DNA of 21,531 bases from a virus, in IMG/VR virus record IMGVR_UViG_3300035670_001391, positions 1 to 21,531 of that record; one strand, written 5' to 3'. The position numbers and the translations under genes are program-made. The notes beneath the pieces were generated by a model. The model had not been told where the DNA came from. It saw nothing but the letters and a program-made list of their open reading frames with translations, and did not search any database. Positions within the stretch are counted from its first letter, which is position 1; each line of letters opens with the position of its first letter. Shown here piece by piece: positions 7,384 through 15,150 of the stretch.

Positions 7384-8251
7384 AATAAAAGCCAACCATC
7401 TGGGCAGCGGTGTTGTCCTGTTCGAAAATGTTCTTGATCTTGATTTTGAAAAATTTTATGATATAGCAAAAGAAGTAGTTATTAGAGAAAAAAACGAAAT
7501 GTATGACCTGACTACTCATCCAGAAACTGGAGAACAGGTATACGTAAACAAAAGTGGCTACTATTTTGACATCAAGAATGTTGATGAAATGCCGATGCGT
7601 GGATCAATGATTCATCTGGACAATAGAAAAGAAGTTAGAAAAATTCTTGCATTTGTAGAGGATGCAAAATACCAGTGCCTTCTTAGATATATGGAAATAT
7701 TTCCAATTTCCTATAAAAACATATGGTGGAAAGTAAAGGGACATATTGTTGGCTATGGGCCAGGCGTTTATCTTGGCGTCCACTCGGACACGAGTGCAGA
7801 TTATGTTTATGGCCTCCCACACCCTCCCGACCAGTTGGCAACTAGAAATACTGTCTCGTGCATTGTTTATATAAATGATTCAGTTGAGTCTTCTGATCAA
7901 ATTGGCCCTCGTGAATTTTCCGGTGGAGAACATCATTTCGACTTTTTAAATATTACGTATAAGCCAAAAAAGGGCGACATATTGATGTTCCCATCAAACT
8001 TCATAGCATCGCATGAGGTTAAGCCAACAACTGCTGGACTAAGGCTTTCATATCTTGGATGGTATGCGCACGGAACACCAAATAATGCAGTTAGCGAGTA
8101 TGTAAACGACCCAAATAACGAAAATGATGGGGCGATTACTTCAACAAATGTTTATATGCCTAATCTAAGGTCTGATTTTCAAGAATACCTCCTTAGCGTT
8201 GGGCACGACAAAAACACACTTCCTTATTCAATAACGACTGTGGGTAGCTAA
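7370..8251 (+). CDS. 2OG-Fe(II) oxygenase, tandem paralogue 3
   Basis: A 293-residue protein. The ATG at 7370 lies inside the preceding gene and is the only in-frame start before the shared LGSGVVLFENVLDL block; no strong ribosome binding site is visible, consistent with coupled translation. WWKVKGH is at 119-125 (Lys in place of Arg). The iron triad is His138, Asp140 (GVHSDTS) and His215 (ASHEVK), with Arg225 in AGLRLSYLGWY. The HPPDQLATRNTVS loop resembles the equivalent loop in paralogue 4. The stop TAA shares its last base with the next ATG. Confidence 0.88.
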   Translation: MHLNEIKANHLGSGVVLFENVLDLDFEKFYDIAKEVVIREKNEMYDLTTHPETGEQVYVNKSGYYFDIKNVDEMPMRGSMIHLDNRKEVRKILAFVEDAKYQCLLRYMEIFPISYKNIWWKVKGHIVGYGPGVYLGVHSDTSADYVYGLPHPPDQLATRNTVSCIVYINDSVESSDQIGPREFSGGEHHFDFLNITYKPKKGDILMFPSNFIASHEVKPTTAGLRLSYLGWYAHGTPNNAVSEYVNDPNNENDGAITSTNVYMPNLRSDFQEYLLSVGHDKNTLPYSITTVGS

Positions 8252-9039
8252 TGGAAATAAAACATCTTGGTTCTGGTGTGGTTGTTTTTGACGGGGCAAT
8301 CAATATCGACAAAGAATTGATAGATGGGTATATTGCTCACTTAAGGGAAACTGGCGCAACAGAGGTATTCACAGAGCAAAAAGATGATGATGGAAATGTC
8401 ACTCACGCTCTAAATCCAACCGGTTACGAGTTTGACCTCGAGGCGGTGAGCATGGCCCCAGAGAGATATGTCCAGATATACAACGAAAGAACCCCACAGA
8501 AATATAAAGATTTCCTACAAGAATGTGAAGATGTCTTCTATAAGTGCATGGTTGAGTACTGCAAAATATTCCCAGTAGCACTTGAATCGATATGGTGGAG
8601 AACGAGGGGGCATGTAGCTACTTACAGAAATGGGCAAAATATAGGCCCCCATTCAGATACGGCAATACCTCATGTCTTTGGCGAGAAGCCAGTAAATCAG
8701 TTCCCTCTTCACAATACGGTGACCGCAACTCTTGGCTTCAACGAAGAATTTGAAGGTGGAGAAGTTCACTTTAGGGCATGGGATATAACGGTTCCGGCGA
8801 AAACTGGCAGGATAATTATGTACCCATCAAACTACATGGGTACTCATGAGGTATTCCCAGTTACCTCTGGGGAGCGTTATGTATACTTGTCATGGTTCTG
8901 TTTTGGTGACACAGGAATGCCCTTGCCGCCAATATCGGAACAGGGACTAGAGCAAATGTGGAAATGGCTACCAAATCTAAAAAATGATGTCGGTAGTGAA
9001 AACATGTTCGCCAAAAAGGCAGAGGTTCAAAAACTTTAA
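8251..9039 (+). CDS. 2OG-Fe(II) oxygenase, tandem paralogue 4
   Basis: A 262-residue protein, the shortest of the tandem set. It begins MEIKHLGSGVVVFDGAI on an ATG overlapping the previous stop (TAATG). WWRTRGH is at 115-121. The iron triad is His134, Asp136 (GPHSDTA) and His199 (GTHEVF), with Arg209 in SGERYVYLSWF. It lacks the longer acidic loop seen in paralogues 1-3 before the GGEVHF strand and replaces the usual (I/V)YxND by LGFNEEF, so its substrate pocket probably differs. A 25-base gap follows, with a weak TAGGG ribosome binding site for the next gene. Confidence 0.88.
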   Translation: MEIKHLGSGVVVFDGAINIDKELIDGYIAHLRETGATEVFTEQKDDDGNVTHALNPTGYEFDLEAVSMAPERYVQIYNERTPQKYKDFLQECEDVFYKCMVEYCKIFPVALESIWWRTRGHVATYRNGQNIGPHSDTAIPHVFGEKPVNQFPLHNTVTATLGFNEEFEGGEVHFRAWDITVPAKTGRIIMYPSNYMGTHEVFPVTSGERYVYLSWFCFGDTGMPLPPISEQGLEQMWKWLPNLKNDVGSENMFAKKAEVQKL

Positions 9040-9064
9040 TTTTCGCTTATGGTAGGGTTTATCT

Positions 9065-9688
9065 ATGAGTACAAAATCTGTATATGAAATCAACATAAAT
9101 AGTGTTGATGGTGAAGATAACTTTCTATCCCAGTTTATGGGCAAAGTAACGTTATTCATTAACGTTACTGGGCATTGTGGGAATGCGCCGCAATTCGACA
9201 TAGTACAGAAGCTCTATGACAAGTACAATGATCGCGGCTTTCAGGTAATAGCAATTCCAACAAATGACTACTGCGGCCCTGGCGTTACATATGGAATATA
9301 TGAAGATGGAATATGTGACGGTAATATGGCGAGGGAATACGCGACAAAAGAGTGGGGCGTAACTTATCCATTTACTGAATTAGTTGTCTCTAGGGAAGAT
9401 CGTGATGGTGAAGACCCGAAGGGTAGATCTGTCCACGATATATATAAATTCCTGAATCCAGGAGGAGAAGAATCTCCCATCAACGGGAATTTTGAAAAGT
9501 TCTTAGTTGATAAGACTGGCCATGTTGCATTGCGCCTAGCAAATGGAGTTTTGTTAGATTTTGCCTACAAGGACGGATACTGTAGGCCACCAGAAGTTGA
9601 ATTCGAAAAACTGTGTTCAGCAATTGAGTTTCTACTAGATTCACCTGATGGTGTTGAGGTGGAAATAGGAAAAGAATACTTCGAGTAA
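9065..9688 (+). CDS. Divergent glutathione peroxidase-family protein
   Basis: A 207-residue thioredoxin-fold protein. Cys38 in NVTGHCG is at the peroxidatic position. The usual FPCNQFG reads IPTNDYCG here, so the active-site Gln is replaced by Asp, and a Cys follows two residues later. The WNFxKFL motif is GNFEKFLVDKTG, keeping Asn but losing Trp. It therefore keeps Cys and Asn but lacks Gln and Trp of the family's active-site tetrad. Peroxidase activity is doubtful; a thiol-disulphide or binding role is possible. The N-terminus (VYEININSVDGEDN) lines up with the other family member (IYDIEIRSLDGTSN), so the two genes on either side of the oxygenase array look like old paralogues. Confidence 0.78.
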   Translation: MSTKSVYEININSVDGEDNFLSQFMGKVTLFINVTGHCGNAPQFDIVQKLYDKYNDRGFQVIAIPTNDYCGPGVTYGIYEDGICDGNMAREYATKEWGVTYPFTELVVSREDRDGEDPKGRSVHDIYKFLNPGGEESPINGNFEKFLVDKTGHVALRLANGVLLDFAYKDGYCRPPEVEFEKLCSAIEFLLDSPDGVEVEIGKEYFE

Positions 9689-9696
9689 GGAAAAAA

Positions 9697-9936
9697 ATGG
9701 AAGTTAGCCCACAGGTTATAATTGACGAGCTGCTGAAAAAGGTAAATGCACTCACAGCAGAGAACATCATTCTCTCAGCACAGGTCAGAACATTGACAGA
9801 CAAGATTGCTGGCTATGCAGCAGTTTCGCCAGGAAATGTAATGTCTTCAACGATCAACAGTGAAGGCAAGTACGATGAGCAAATAGCAAGAAATGGATTT
9901 GGCTCACCATCTGTTGACTCAGAATCGGAAGACTGA
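9697..9936 (+). CDS. Small coiled-coil protein
   Basis: A 79-residue protein of unknown function. A strong TAAGGA ribosome binding site precedes the ATG. Residues 6-38 form a heptad-like helix (LLKKVNALTAENIILSAQV), probably a dimeric or trimeric coiled coil, followed by a Ser/Gly-rich disordered tail ending in acidic residues. It is the last gene of the plus-strand block, and its TGA abuts the stop of the opposing tail operon. Confidence 0.6.
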   Translation: MEVSPQVIIDELLKKVNALTAENIILSAQVRTLTDKIAGYAAVSPGNVMSSTINSEGKYDEQIARNGFGSPSVDSESED

Positions 9937-9939
9937 TCA
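9934..9939. other. Abutting convergent stop codons (TGATCA)
   Basis: The plus-strand TGA (9934-9936) and the minus-strand TGA (read from 9939 to 9937) form one palindromic hexamer, so the two opposing operons meet with no spacer. A 5-bp inverted repeat with a 5-base loop (9940-9944 and 9950-9954) follows inside the minus-strand gene, but no U-rich tract accompanies it. Any terminator must lie inside coding sequence. Confidence 0.75.
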
Positions 9940-10149
9940 CCACTTACCTAGTGGGCAGACTGCTTCTGCAAGTTTTACCTTTAGCTTCATAAAGCAACCG
10001 CATTCACGGCACTGCCTTGTTATGTTTGTTAACCTATCGCAGTCTTCGCATATTGAGTAGCGTTCGTCCTGCATTGACTTAGTTGCAAACTCCGTATCTG
10101 ACTTTAGGAAGTCAGTTGGTGACACATTTCTTCCAGTAGTTCTTTTCAT
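9937..10149 (-). CDS. Six-cysteine zinc-ribbon-like protein
   Basis: A 70-residue protein with Cys34, Cys37, Cys47, Cys50, Cys52 and Cys65. The arrangement CxxC...CxxCGC...CPLGKW is typical of a treble-clef or zinc-ribbon metal site. The C-terminal CGCFM...CP..KW pattern resembles DUF6171 and small proteins I recall from other phages; this is memory and not a search. The basic N-terminal half may bind nucleic acid or a partner protein. It overlaps the upstream gene by ATGA and is the last gene of the tail operon. Confidence 0.65.
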   Translation of the reverse strand: MKRTTGRNVSPTDFLKSDTEFATKSMQDERYSICEDCDRLTNITRQCRECGCFMKLKVKLAEAVCPLGKW

Positions 10150-10583
10150 TCAGGTTCTGGCTGTTCTCTTGGGGCAAATAAATCCCACGAAACGTTTTCT
10201 TCATTCCATAGAAATGTGTGGTGCTCAGTGAATGGTCTATCCGTAAGTGGCCATGTTTCTTGCGTATATTGCTCTGGTCGTGGAATGGGTGGCGTCCATT
10301 TCCCATCTACAAGTATGAATGAATCTACGCCTATTGGCTTTGGATCTATAAATACATCATTTATCGGGTCATATATCCCACCAACAGATGCGTACTGACG
10401 CCGAATATTTGAATTAATTGATGTCTGAATCCATCTGCTATCTTCTTCGCCGGTAAGACGTTTACATAAAGCAATGCCAATTTCTTCTGACTCATTACCA
10501 TCTTCATCAAGAATATCGTCGTTACTGATTACGATAACTCGTACAACAATATTTTCATCATCTAACTGTGCAAAGTGCGCCAT
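10146..10583 (-). CDS. Conserved phage protein near tail fibre genes
   Basis: A 145-residue protein. The opening MAHFAQLDDENIVVRVIVIS, an acidic ESEEIGIALC block, the RWIQTSINSNIRRQYASVGG stretch and a YDPINDVFIDPKP strand match a family I recall from phages of aquatic bacteria, often beside tail or fibre genes and usually unnamed. It is probably a small beta-rich protein, either a virion component or a fibre accessory; the sequence does not tell. AAGG lies about eight bases before the ATG, and the gene sits 15 bases after the fibre gene, in the same operon. Confidence 0.6.
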   Translation of the reverse strand: MAHFAQLDDENIVVRVIVISNDDILDEDGNESEEIGIALCKRLTGEEDSRWIQTSINSNIRRQYASVGGIYDPINDVFIDPKPIGVDSFILVDGKWTPPIPRPEQYTQETWPLTDRPFTEHHTFLWNEENVSWDLFAPREQPEPE

Positions 10584-10598
10584 GATAAAACCTTAATG

Positions 10599-12422
10599 TT
10601 AAGCTGGTCCTATATAAGTGACTATATAGTAACCGCCGTAGTTTGGGTTGCCTGGGCCAATATAGCCAGGTGCAGGTTGACCAGAGCTATCTCCAGTGAA
10701 GAACCCACCTCGTCCACCGCCAGCTACTCCGCCTCCGGATCCAGCCCCTTCACCTAGCGCTACAGACCAATAAGTTCCAGGTCCGCCCTGTCCGCGCGAG
10801 CCACTTCCAGCGCCAGCACCACCGTTTTCTCCATAAAATCCACCGCCACCAGCTCCGCCAGCACCGCCACCTCCACCGCTCCAGACATAGAACCCACCTG
10901 AATCCTCGCCGCCAACGTTTCCGTAGTTGTATGTTCCGTCATATTTTTCGCATGCTCCGCCCTGCCTATATGCGCCAGGGGTTCCGCGTCCAGAATAGAA
11001 TGTTCCACCTGAATCTCGATATGAAGAATTATTACCGTATCCATTTGCTGCGCCAGCAGCGCCTATAACTACAGCGATGAAATCGCTGCTAGACCTTCCG
11101 CTTGCGGTTCTATAGCCACCGCCACCACCGCCGCCGCCAGGAGCGTATGTTGCACCTCCAGCTCCAGCCCCCCATATTTCATATGAAATACTTGAAATAT
11201 CTACTCCATATGGAGGTTTAGTGGCAATAGTTGCACTGCTGTTTCCATATTTTGTATGCGTTGTGTATGTAGTAAAACTACCAGTTGAACTTCCATTGTA
11301 GATACTCACGGCTCTTGCTATTGAACCGGTAGTTTGAACTGTCGCACCACCACGATATGTTGCCGTAGCCCGCCAATATATTGTTCCAGAAGTGCTTGAT
11401 CCAAGGTTCCATGAAGATGCTACTTCCGTATTCACACTTCCGATACTTACAGAGCCAGCACTTGTTCCATAACTTGTTGACGTTCCATACTCAACAGAAA
11501 CTGTTGTGGCGCTTCCGTTCGGAGTAAACCTAGTAGTTAATGAGAATGTAGATGATGAGTTTGTAACCCTCACGCGCCATTCATGTGCGGTATTTTCAGC
11601 AAGACCGCTTAGTGAATTTCCACTTGGTGTTACTGCTGTACCACTTATTCTTTCGTAATCATAGAATGTTCCACCAGATCCAACGCTTGGAACAAGTGTT
11701 GCAGTTGTTGTACTTACGCTAGAAACCCCAGTTGTTGAAGTAGAAGGCGCAGTTGCCGTAGAAGAACCAGACTGAGTTCCAATAGATGGCGGAGCATATG
11801 GATAATCATTTGCAGACGACGAGTTTGCGCTTTGCCCAGCAGCATTTTCAGCACGAACCCTAAAGTAATAAGTAGTGCCATTTGTTAAACTACTAACAGT
11901 TCTTGACGTACTTGTGCTTCCAGTATTTATTGTCGTAACACCGCTAGCAAATGTTGAAGATGTTGAGTAATCAACATAGTAATTTGTTATTGCGCTTCCA
12001 CCATTATTCGGGGCAGTCCAAGAAACAACTATCTGCCCAGATGTTGCATTTGCTGAAGCAGAAACGCTGGTTGGTGCTGCTGGAACTGTAAATGGAGTTA
12101 CTGAGCCAGTAGTCGCCGCATCAGAAGTAATTCCAGAACCAGACTGCTTGACTATAGAAAACGTATAAGCCGTTCCGGCAGTTAAAGTTCCAGCTGAAAA
12201 TGTTATTGGAGAACTGGCTGCAGATGCAGTAACACTTCCAGGGCTTGATGTTGCAACGTAGTTTCCAGAAGGCTTCCCAGGGTTAGTGGATGCAGTAAAT
12301 GAAACTGTTACTGCTCCAGCAGTTCCATTGACAGTCCCAGCAGATGCAGAAGCAGACACCGATGTCGGTGGAGTAGGCAATCTTGCACTAGATCCTGGCT
12401 GAGATATTGGGAATGCTGGCAT
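10599..12422 (-). CDS. Tail fibre with fibronectin type III-like and glycine-rich domains
   Basis: A 607-residue Ser/Thr/Gly-rich protein. After a short N-terminal segment, fibronectin type III-like domains are recognisable at about 16-110 and, most clearly, 114-206 (PAAPTSVSASA, then VVVSW-type and TYYFRVRAEN strands). Less regular beta repeats of the same kind run from 212 to 370. The C-terminal 200 residues form a glycine-rich domain with the opening SISYEIWGAGAGGA and a run of eight Gly near residue 430, and include YGNVGGEDSGG and GGAGGGGFYG. Such glycine-rich ends occur in phage and bacterial surface adhesins. It is probably the distal, receptor-binding fibre, and follows the beta-repeat fibre by two bases. 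It carries one cysteine (491). Which tail appendage it forms cannot be told. Confidence 0.75.
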   Translation of the reverse strand: MPAFPISQPGSSARLPTPPTSVSASASAGTVNGTAGAVTVSFTASTNPGKPSGNYVATSSPGSVTASAASSPITFSAGTLTAGTAYTFSIVKQSGSGITSDAATTGSVTPFTVPAAPTSVSASANATSGQIVVSWTAPNNGGSAITNYYVDYSTSSTFASGVTTINTGSTSTSRTVSSLTNGTTYYFRVRAENAAGQSANSSSANDYPYAPPSIGTQSGSSTATAPSTSTTGVSSVSTTTATLVPSVGSGGTFYDYERISGTAVTPSGNSLSGLAENTAHEWRVRVTNSSSTFSLTTRFTPNGSATTVSVEYGTSTSYGTSAGSVSIGSVNTEVASSWNLGSSTSGTIYWRATATYRGGATVQTTGSIARAVSIYNGSSTGSFTTYTTHTKYGNSSATIATKPPYGVDISSISYEIWGAGAGGATYAPGGGGGGGGYRTASGRSSSDFIAVVIGAAGAANGYGNNSSYRDSGGTFYSGRGTPGAYRQGGACEKYDGTYNYGNVGGEDSGGFYVWSGGGGGAGGAGGGGFYGENGGAGAGSGSRGQGGPGTYWSVALGEGAGSGGGVAGGGRGGFFTGDSSGQPAPGYIGPGNPNYGGYYIVTYIGPA

Positions 12423-12424
12423 GG

Positions 12425-13555
12425 TTAAGCTTTCAGGTCACCGATAACGTACCAGTCGTTTTCGCCTTTATTTATCAGCGTGACGCTTGAGTATTGCGTT
12501 CTGAGTACGGCAACGGTAGGTGAAGCGAGTGGAAGTGGAGTACCCCTAAGGGTCTGCCCGGGAAATGATATGGATGCCGAGCTTGTGCTTGCACTCATTT
12601 GCATGATTGTTACCTGTGAACCAACAGTCCATCCACTTCCAGTTACATATATAGTTCCAGCAGTAGATGAATCAGTTTCTATAAACCTTCCATCACTTGC
12701 TGCAGTTATTGATGCGCTGTTTGCGACGCTTGCTGTGGTTATATGGCTGATTACATTTCCAGTAGCTGTTATAGTTCCACCAACTGTTATTGCTCCAGTT
12801 ACAGCTGCACTTCCAGATACGGTTAAGTTTGTTGCAACAGATGCGGATCCGGCTATAGCTGCGCTGCCACTCACTGAAAGTATGTCATCGATTGTTACTG
12901 TGCCGCCAGCTGAATCAAGAGTTAGATTTCCGCTTGACGTATCTATCTCTCCAGCTGCGGTTACTCCAATCTGAACTGCATCTAGTGTTGCGCCAGCAAA
13001 TGTTGGGTTAGCTGATGTATGGATGTCCTGCGGAAGCGATAGTGTTACTGCTGCAGTTTCGGTTCCAGAGCCAGAAACTGTAATTTGATTTGTTGTCCCA
13101 GCGACTGTAGCAACATAGTTTCCAGTTGTATCAGTGCCTAGGGCAATTCCGTTGCTGCTTACTGTTATTACTCCAGTATCACTGATTGTTGCGTCACCGG
13201 AAAGTGTTACGTATGTCGGAACGCCAGATGAGTTACATACAATTATCTGGCCAGATGTCCCATCTATGAGCCTATCTAGTTGGAGTATTCCTTCAGAAAC
13301 TTGAGAGTTTTGCGAAACTGAGAATTGCGATGAGGAGACCCATTGTGTTCCGTCATAAAACTGTATAATATTGTCTGATTTTATATAGCAAACACGTCCT
13401 TCAGATAAGACTGGTTCACCTGATCCACCGAAAGCATTATCTCGCGCAGTTGTAGTTTCGAACACACATACAGCTTGATCCATGAGGTAGCCATTGACCT
13501 CATCTGCTGTAAGCGTTTCGCCGCTTAAAAATTTCTTTATTCCTAGTCCAGCCAT
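12425..13555 (-). CDS. Beta-repeat tail fibre
   Basis: A 376-residue protein. I chose the ATG at 13555 because AGGAG lies six bases upstream; an in-frame GTG at 13585 would start inside a hairpin. Residues 14-28 (LTADEVNGYLMDQAV) and a module ending FYDGTQWV (about 36-73) are typical of fibre N-termini. Long alternating stretches of SGSAAITG-like repeats (about 100-270) suggest a trimeric beta-helical shaft. The last hundred residues (FIETDSSTAGTIYVTGSGW to NDWYVIGDLKA) look like a globular beta knob. It follows the gpI-like gene, the place of the fibre gene in P2-type tails, and precedes the glycine-rich fibre. Confidence 0.75.
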   Translation of the reverse strand: MAGLGIKKFLSGETLTADEVNGYLMDQAVCVFETTTARDNAFGGSGEPVLSEGRVCYIKSDNIIQFYDGTQWVSSSQFSVSQNSQVSEGILQLDRLIDGTSGQIIVCNSSGVPTYVTLSGDATISDTGVITVSSNGIALGTDTTGNYVATVAGTTNQITVSGSGTETAAVTLSLPQDIHTSANPTFAGATLDAVQIGVTAAGEIDTSSGNLTLDSAGGTVTIDDILSVSGSAAIAGSASVATNLTVSGSAAVTGAITVGGTITATGNVISHITTASVANSASITAASDGRFIETDSSTAGTIYVTGSGWTVGSQVTIMQMSASTSSASISFPGQTLRGTPLPLASPTVAVLRTQYSSVTLINKGENDWYVIGDLKA

Positions 13556-13572
13556 TGCTACTCCTGCTCTAT

Positions 13573-13597
13573 CTAATTTTATCACTCATAAAATTAG
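13573..13597. repeat. Perfect inverted repeat in the intergenic gap before the fibre genes
   Basis: CTAATTTTAT, five-base loop, ATAAAATTAG: two perfect ten-base arms. It lies between the gpI-like stop (13620) and the fibre start (13555). No U-tract follows the hairpin on the minus strand, so it is not a classic intrinsic terminator. It could be a weak terminator or attenuator, an RNA-processing hairpin, or a protein site that adjusts fibre expression. Confidence 0.6.
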
Positions 13598-13619
13598 TCA
13601 AAATACCAAACATTCTTTT

Positions 13620-15143
13620 TTACCCAAGAGGAAACTCATCCAAAATTCCCAGCGTGTCGTTATCGAGCGTGAACTCAAATTCGTCAACAGTTGTGTGATA
13701 AATGACGTAACCGAGTGGGCGCGCTGGTTCAACTGCATCAATGACCATTGCGCTGCTTTCTCCAGCTGAATCAACATCTGGAGTTTCTGCGACAAGTGTA
13801 ATTATTTGTATTTTAAACGGATCGCTCAAGTATCTTCTTGATATTGCTACCGAGAATGATGAATTATCTAATTTATATAAAACTCTTTGCGCTGCAGACG
13901 AGATTGCATCTCTGCTTCCTGACATATTTCCGTAATAGCCAGTTAATAACTGCCAGCGGCTATATTCATCTTCTAGCGATGTTGAGTCATACAATTTCGA
14001 CCCATCGCTACCGATTATGTTTCTTTTTAATTTGCCGCCATTAAATTGTGCCAGCCATGTCATGTATTGGGGCTCAACATAGTTTGGATTTACTAATGTT
14101 GAATTTGTTATTTTCTCTAGCTGTTCGTTTAATTTACCTATTTCGCTAATTTCATAAGGGAAATAATCCTTATATGCGTCATAGGTTTCCCCGGCCATGT
14201 TGAACAAGCAGTCTATTAATCTATGAAAAGGGGCAACCGGATCAGATTGTTCATAGTCTATATCCCAATAAAAGTCAGGCATATAAAGGCGCGTTTGATT
14301 CACAAATGTATTTTCGTAATACATTTGGTCGTCAATGAGGTGTGGGAGTGTCATATATATTGGTTGACCCTGATGCCCAGATATATTTATTGATGCAGAA
14401 ACGCTATATGTAGCAGAACTGGAAGATGGTATTGTTGTTGTATTAGATCTTATTGATCCATACCTTCCGCCGAATAATTCTGTTGATACGCCAGCTGGAG
14501 TTGATTGACCATCAACCTTTAACGTTGTTGTTATTGTTGATTTTATGGTTGGATGAACTTTTGCATTAAAGCTAAACCTACGACCATTGTCTGCAAGTAC
14601 TAAATCTGTTGAATTTAAATATACAACTACATCATCTGATGTATTCGGAGATATTTTCAATGCATATACATCTAAAAGATTCTGACCTTCTGATGTTACA
14701 GATATCGTTGCATTATCGTTTGATCCCCATTCATCTGAATATAAAGGAGTTACTATTCCAGATGAGGTATTAAACGAAACGGATCCGCTAGCAGTAGATA
14801 TTGAACTTAATGAATCTTCAGTTGTAAAATATACAGAAGATGTATTACCTGAAGATACAACAGATGCAGCTACATAAATACCGTTAACATTTGATGATAG
14901 ATGTGGTGATGCGGTAAGAACATTATTAACATAAACACTTGATGAATTAAGGCCAGAAATTTGTATTTTTTCGCCAGTTTTTATTTTTGTCAATCCAGAA
15001 ATAGTCAGTATTGAAGAATCTGCATAATAGAGAACGGTAGAGATATTTTCGTTAAATCCAATAAGTGGCAATGCCAGACCGCTACTCGTCGAGTAGCTTA
15101 AAAGTGCATTATTGTCAGAAAGTCTGTTTATTGTTTTTGACAT
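13620..15143 (-). CDS. gpI-like baseplate/tail protein with beta-rich N-terminal extension
   Basis: A 507-residue protein. Residues about 285-485 match the P2 gpI type: FYWDIDYEQSDPVAPFHRLI, then YMTWLAQFNGG, the helix YSRWQLLTGYYGNMSGSRDA and, near the end, AVEPARPLGYVIYH. Such proteins link the baseplate wedge to fibres. The first 280 residues are an added beta-rich region. A small domain at about 42-122 (TGEKIQISGLNSSS...NGIYVAASVV) resembles inserts in two other baseplate proteins here. A second domain at about 128-280 looks like a jelly-roll, carbohydrate-binding-type module (GQNLLDVYALKIS...RRFSFNAKV...GHQGQPIYMTLPHLID). It lies seven bases after the J-like gene. The gpI assignment is good; the domain readings are by eye. 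Confidence 0.75.
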   Translation of the reverse strand: MSKTINRLSDNNALLSYSTSSGLALPLIGFNENISTVLYYADSSILTISGLTKIKTGEKIQISGLNSSSVYVNNVLTASPHLSSNVNGIYVAASVVSSGNTSSVYFTTEDSLSSISTASGSVSFNTSSGIVTPLYSDEWGSNDNATISVTSEGQNLLDVYALKISPNTSDDVVVYLNSTDLVLADNGRRFSFNAKVHPTIKSTITTTLKVDGQSTPAGVSTELFGGRYGSIRSNTTTIPSSSSATYSVSASINISGHQGQPIYMTLPHLIDDQMYYENTFVNQTRLYMPDFYWDIDYEQSDPVAPFHRLIDCLFNMAGETYDAYKDYFPYEISEIGKLNEQLEKITNSTLVNPNYVEPQYMTWLAQFNGGKLKRNIIGSDGSKLYDSTSLEDEYSRWQLLTGYYGNMSGSRDAISSAAQRVLYKLDNSSFSVAISRRYLSDPFKIQIITLVAETPDVDSAGESSAMVIDAVEPARPLGYVIYHTTVDEFEFTLDNDTLGILDEFPLG

Positions 15144-15150
15144 TAGAGTC

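Noticed and set aside
5457-9039. TET/JBP or AlkB-type DNA-modifying oxygenases
   Set aside because: Lengths and core motifs look like the prolyl-hydroxylase-type branch; no TET/JBP or AlkB signature was seen, although a nucleic-acid substrate cannot be excluded.
10760-11044. Alternative minus-strand frame inside the glycine-rich fibre
   Set aside because: It is fully contained in the fibre gene and is a by-product of GGN codon runs.
12480-12974. Plus-strand open frame of 164 residues opposite the beta-repeat fibre
   Set aside because: It mirrors the low-complexity Ser/Thr/Val repeat codons of the real gene, has no ribosome binding site and shows no recognisable domain.
13573-13597. Intrinsic terminator at the inverted repeat
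   Set aside because: The stem is AT-rich and no U-tract follows on the minus strand, so it is reported only as an inverted repeat.
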